Part shown: positions 5,179 to 6,436 of the stretch, piece after piece
Numbering within the stretch: the first letter of the stretch is position 1
How the letters are laid out: the number at the start of each line of letters is the position of its first letter
Assembly: GCA_030635565.1 (NCBI GenBank)
Contig: DAOVYP010000135.1
Coordinates: 1 to 6,436 of the forward strand
Direction of reading: 5' to 3'
DNA from: Spirochaeta sp.
Lineage (GTDB): Bacteria; Spirochaetota; Spirochaetia; DSM-2461
Length of the DNA: 6,436 bases
Made by a program: the position numbers and the translations under genes
Notes under the pieces: generated by a model
What the model saw: the letters and a program-made list of their open reading frames with translations, nothing else
Database searches by the model: none
What the model was told of the DNA's origin: nothing

Positions 5179-5922
5179 ATGATCCGGCAGCCTGCTATAC
5201 TCAAAAACGTGAAATATCAACTTGAAACCATACCTGTCTACGATGCCTGGGCCTCTGATGCAACATGTCCGCTATGCACTCTGATGGATGCCGCCGAACA
5301 TCGACATGTGAATTACTACCTGGGAAATTCGGTGATGAACCCGGAAACCCGGGTCCTGGTGAATGAAACCGGGTTCTGCAGCAGGCATTTCCCCATGATG
5401 AGGGAAGCCGGTTATGCCCATCATCTGGGACTCGTCGGTCACACTCATCTGCAGACTGTCCGGGGGAAGATGGCCGGAAAACTTAAATCACTATCCCGGA
5501 GAGCTTCGGCAAAGGCGGCAGTGGAATTTTCTTCCGCAGTCCGTTCCCAGGCTGTTGAATGTCTCATCTGCCGCTCTATGGAACGCGACCTGAAGAGATA
5601 CTCCTATACCGCTGTGATGATGTACGGAAATGAAGATGAATTTCGCGGCCTGTTCGAGGAATCCCCGGGGCCCTGTCTTATCCATGCGGCGGATCTGGCC
5701 GATATGGCCGTAGAAACCCTGAAAAAGAATGAGATGCAGTATTTCCTGGCTGCACTCGCAGGTCATTTAGATTCAGCTCTGGAGGAACTGGAAGCCGATG
5801 TACTCCGCTTCACACAGAAATTTGACACTCAGAATGACGGGATGGAATGGGGAAACTCCCGGGATGCCCATGCCAGAACGGTTCAGGCATTATCGGGGCG
5901 AGTGGTCAGATTGAAAGATTAA
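5179..5922 (+). CDS. DUF6062-type protein with two CxxC...CxxH modules
   Basis: Counting from the ATG at 5179 the protein has 247 aa. It resembles DUF6062, a family of unknown function that I associate with Clostridia and spirochaetes. It opens with VKYQLETIPVYDAW (11-24) and contains two matching Cys/His sets. The first is C30-x2-C33 (CPLC) with C67-x2-H70 (FCSRHF). The second is C128-x2-C131 (CLIC) with C166-x2-H169 (PCLIHA). The spacing suggests two metal-binding units, probably zinc, joined by a basic helix (KLKSLSRRASAKAA, 101-114). The C-terminal region 172-215 is helical and acidic. There is no signal peptide. The start at 5179 has AGGA five bases upstream. An ATG at 5116 lies inside the palindromic operator and adds an odd hydrophobic stretch. 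A GTG at 5209 is possible but lacks a ribosome binding site. The cellular role is unknown. Confidence 0.82.
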   Translation: MIRQPAILKNVKYQLETIPVYDAWASDATCPLCTLMDAAEHRHVNYYLGNSVMNPETRVLVNETGFCSRHFPMMREAGYAHHLGLVGHTHLQTVRGKMAGKLKSLSRRASAKAAVEFSSAVRSQAVECLICRSMERDLKRYSYTAVMMYGNEDEFRGLFEESPGPCLIHAADLADMAVETLKKNEMQYFLAALAGHLDSALEELEADVLRFTQKFDTQNDGMEWGNSRDAHARTVQALSGRVVRLKD

Positions 5923-5969
5923 TACCCGGTACATCGATTTGCTGTTTATTTCTGCGTTAACCGTTGTCT

Positions 5970-6436
5970 CTATTTGCGGTGATTATCCCTTGTCAGGAAC
6001 ATCAGATCGGTTCTCTGGGACTCAAGCTGTGATTTGAAGGTATTGAACTCGATGAGCAGCCTGTTGAGTTCCACCCGGTTTGAAAATACATTGAAATCGT
6101 CCATCAGGATTTCTCCGAGCAGCCGGTGGCTCTGCCGGAGAAAGTCTCTGGATTCCAGATTCTGGATATCCAACGCCTTTTCCAGGATCACACTGTTTAT
6201 TTTACTCTTTTCTATGAGGAACTGACCGAAAAGGGAGCGATTCGCGGCATGCGTTATAGATCCATGATCTGCCTTTTCGCTCGAATGTCCTTTCTTCGGT
6301 TTAACCGCTGATGGCAGATCATCCCGGATATTGATCTCACCCATTCTCGCTTCAATCGCCTTCTTAACCTTTTCGAACTCAACCAGGGCATGATTGAGCT
6401 CGACACGGCTTCGAAACACCTGAAAGTCATCCAGGA
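5970..6436 (-). CDS. Protein with repeated GspE/MshE N-terminal-like modules (5' end outside the window)
   Basis: The reading frame is open to the right edge. A GTG at 6419 could pose as a start, but upstream codons encode LDDFQ, which belongs to the repeat, so the gene starts outside the window. The visible 155 or so residues hold one full module and the end of another. The full module begins with SLFGQFLIEKSKI and ILEKALDIQ (from 6236 leftwards), then RLLGEILMDDFNVF, then RVELNRLLIEF. The FGQFLIEK...ALDIQ...LLGEIL pattern resembles the N-terminal GspE/MshE domain, some members of which bind cyclic di-GMP. The earlier module ends LDDFQVFRSRVELNHALVEF. A charged linker of about 35 residues rich in Lys, Ser and Asp joins them. 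No ATPase motif is visible, though one might lie upstream. It converges on the DUF6062-type gene with a 47-bp gap. The function is unassigned. Confidence 0.65.
   Translation of the reverse strand, partial: LDDFQVFRSRVELNHALVEFEKVKKAIEARMGEINIRDDLPSAVKPKKGHSSEKADHGSITHAANRSLFGQFLIEKSKINSVILEKALDIQNLESRDFLRQSHRLLGEILMDDFNVFSNRVELNRLLIEFNTFKSQLESQRTDLMFLTRDNHRK

Noticed and set aside
6417..6419. GTG at 6419 as the start of the rightmost gene
   Set aside because: The frame stays open to the window edge, and the upstream codons (LDDFQ) match the internal repeat, so the gene starts outside the window.

Overview
The window is about 50% GC and densely packed with ordinary bacterial genes on both strands. 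It holds eight genes: two are cut by the window edges and six are complete. There are no rRNA or tRNA genes, no CRISPR array and no intact transposase. The taxon cannot be fixed from this alone. A glutaminyl-tRNA synthetase, a DUF6062-type Cys/His protein, an LASC-type lipoprotein and a protein with GspE/MshE-N-terminal-like repeats together suggest a free-living Spirochaetota, with Desulfobacterota as the alternative. This is an inference of modest confidence.

Layout, left to right. Positions 1-369 (minus) hold the N-terminal 123 codons of glutaminyl-tRNA synthetase, with a near-consensus sigma70-type promoter at 405-433. Positions 467-754 (minus) encode a small unrecognised protein. It diverges from an aspartokinase (803-2170, plus), and the two genes are separated by only 48 bp that contain overlapping, opposed -10 hexamers. 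The aspartokinase ends with its stop codon overlapping that of a patatin-like phospholipase on the other strand (2167-2997, minus). Next comes a 212-255 bp gene-free stretch, depending on the patatin start, which carries five hairpins in a row. An SRAP/YedK-HMCES abasic-site sensor follows (3252-3983, minus). It diverges from a YhfA-type OsmC protein (4097-4519, plus) that has a clear promoter and ribosome binding site.

The OsmC gene converges on a DUF4864-type lipoprotein (4534-5076, minus), and a shared hairpin covers both stop codons. The lipoprotein diverges from a DUF6062-type protein (start most likely 5179, end 5922, plus). An 18-bp perfect palindrome of TetR-operator type sits between these two genes. 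The window ends inside a minus-strand gene whose visible part carries about one and a half copies of a GspE/MshE-N-terminal-like module.

The genes do not form a single pathway: strand changes are frequent and most genes look like single transcription units. The visible functions are translation (glnS), aspartate-family amino acid synthesis (aspartokinase), lipid hydrolysis (patatin), DNA-damage tolerance (SRAP) and hydroperoxide defence (OsmC). The parts most worth following up are the five-hairpin stretch at 3091-3220, the palindromic operator at 5100-5117, and the probable leaderless start of the aspartokinase.
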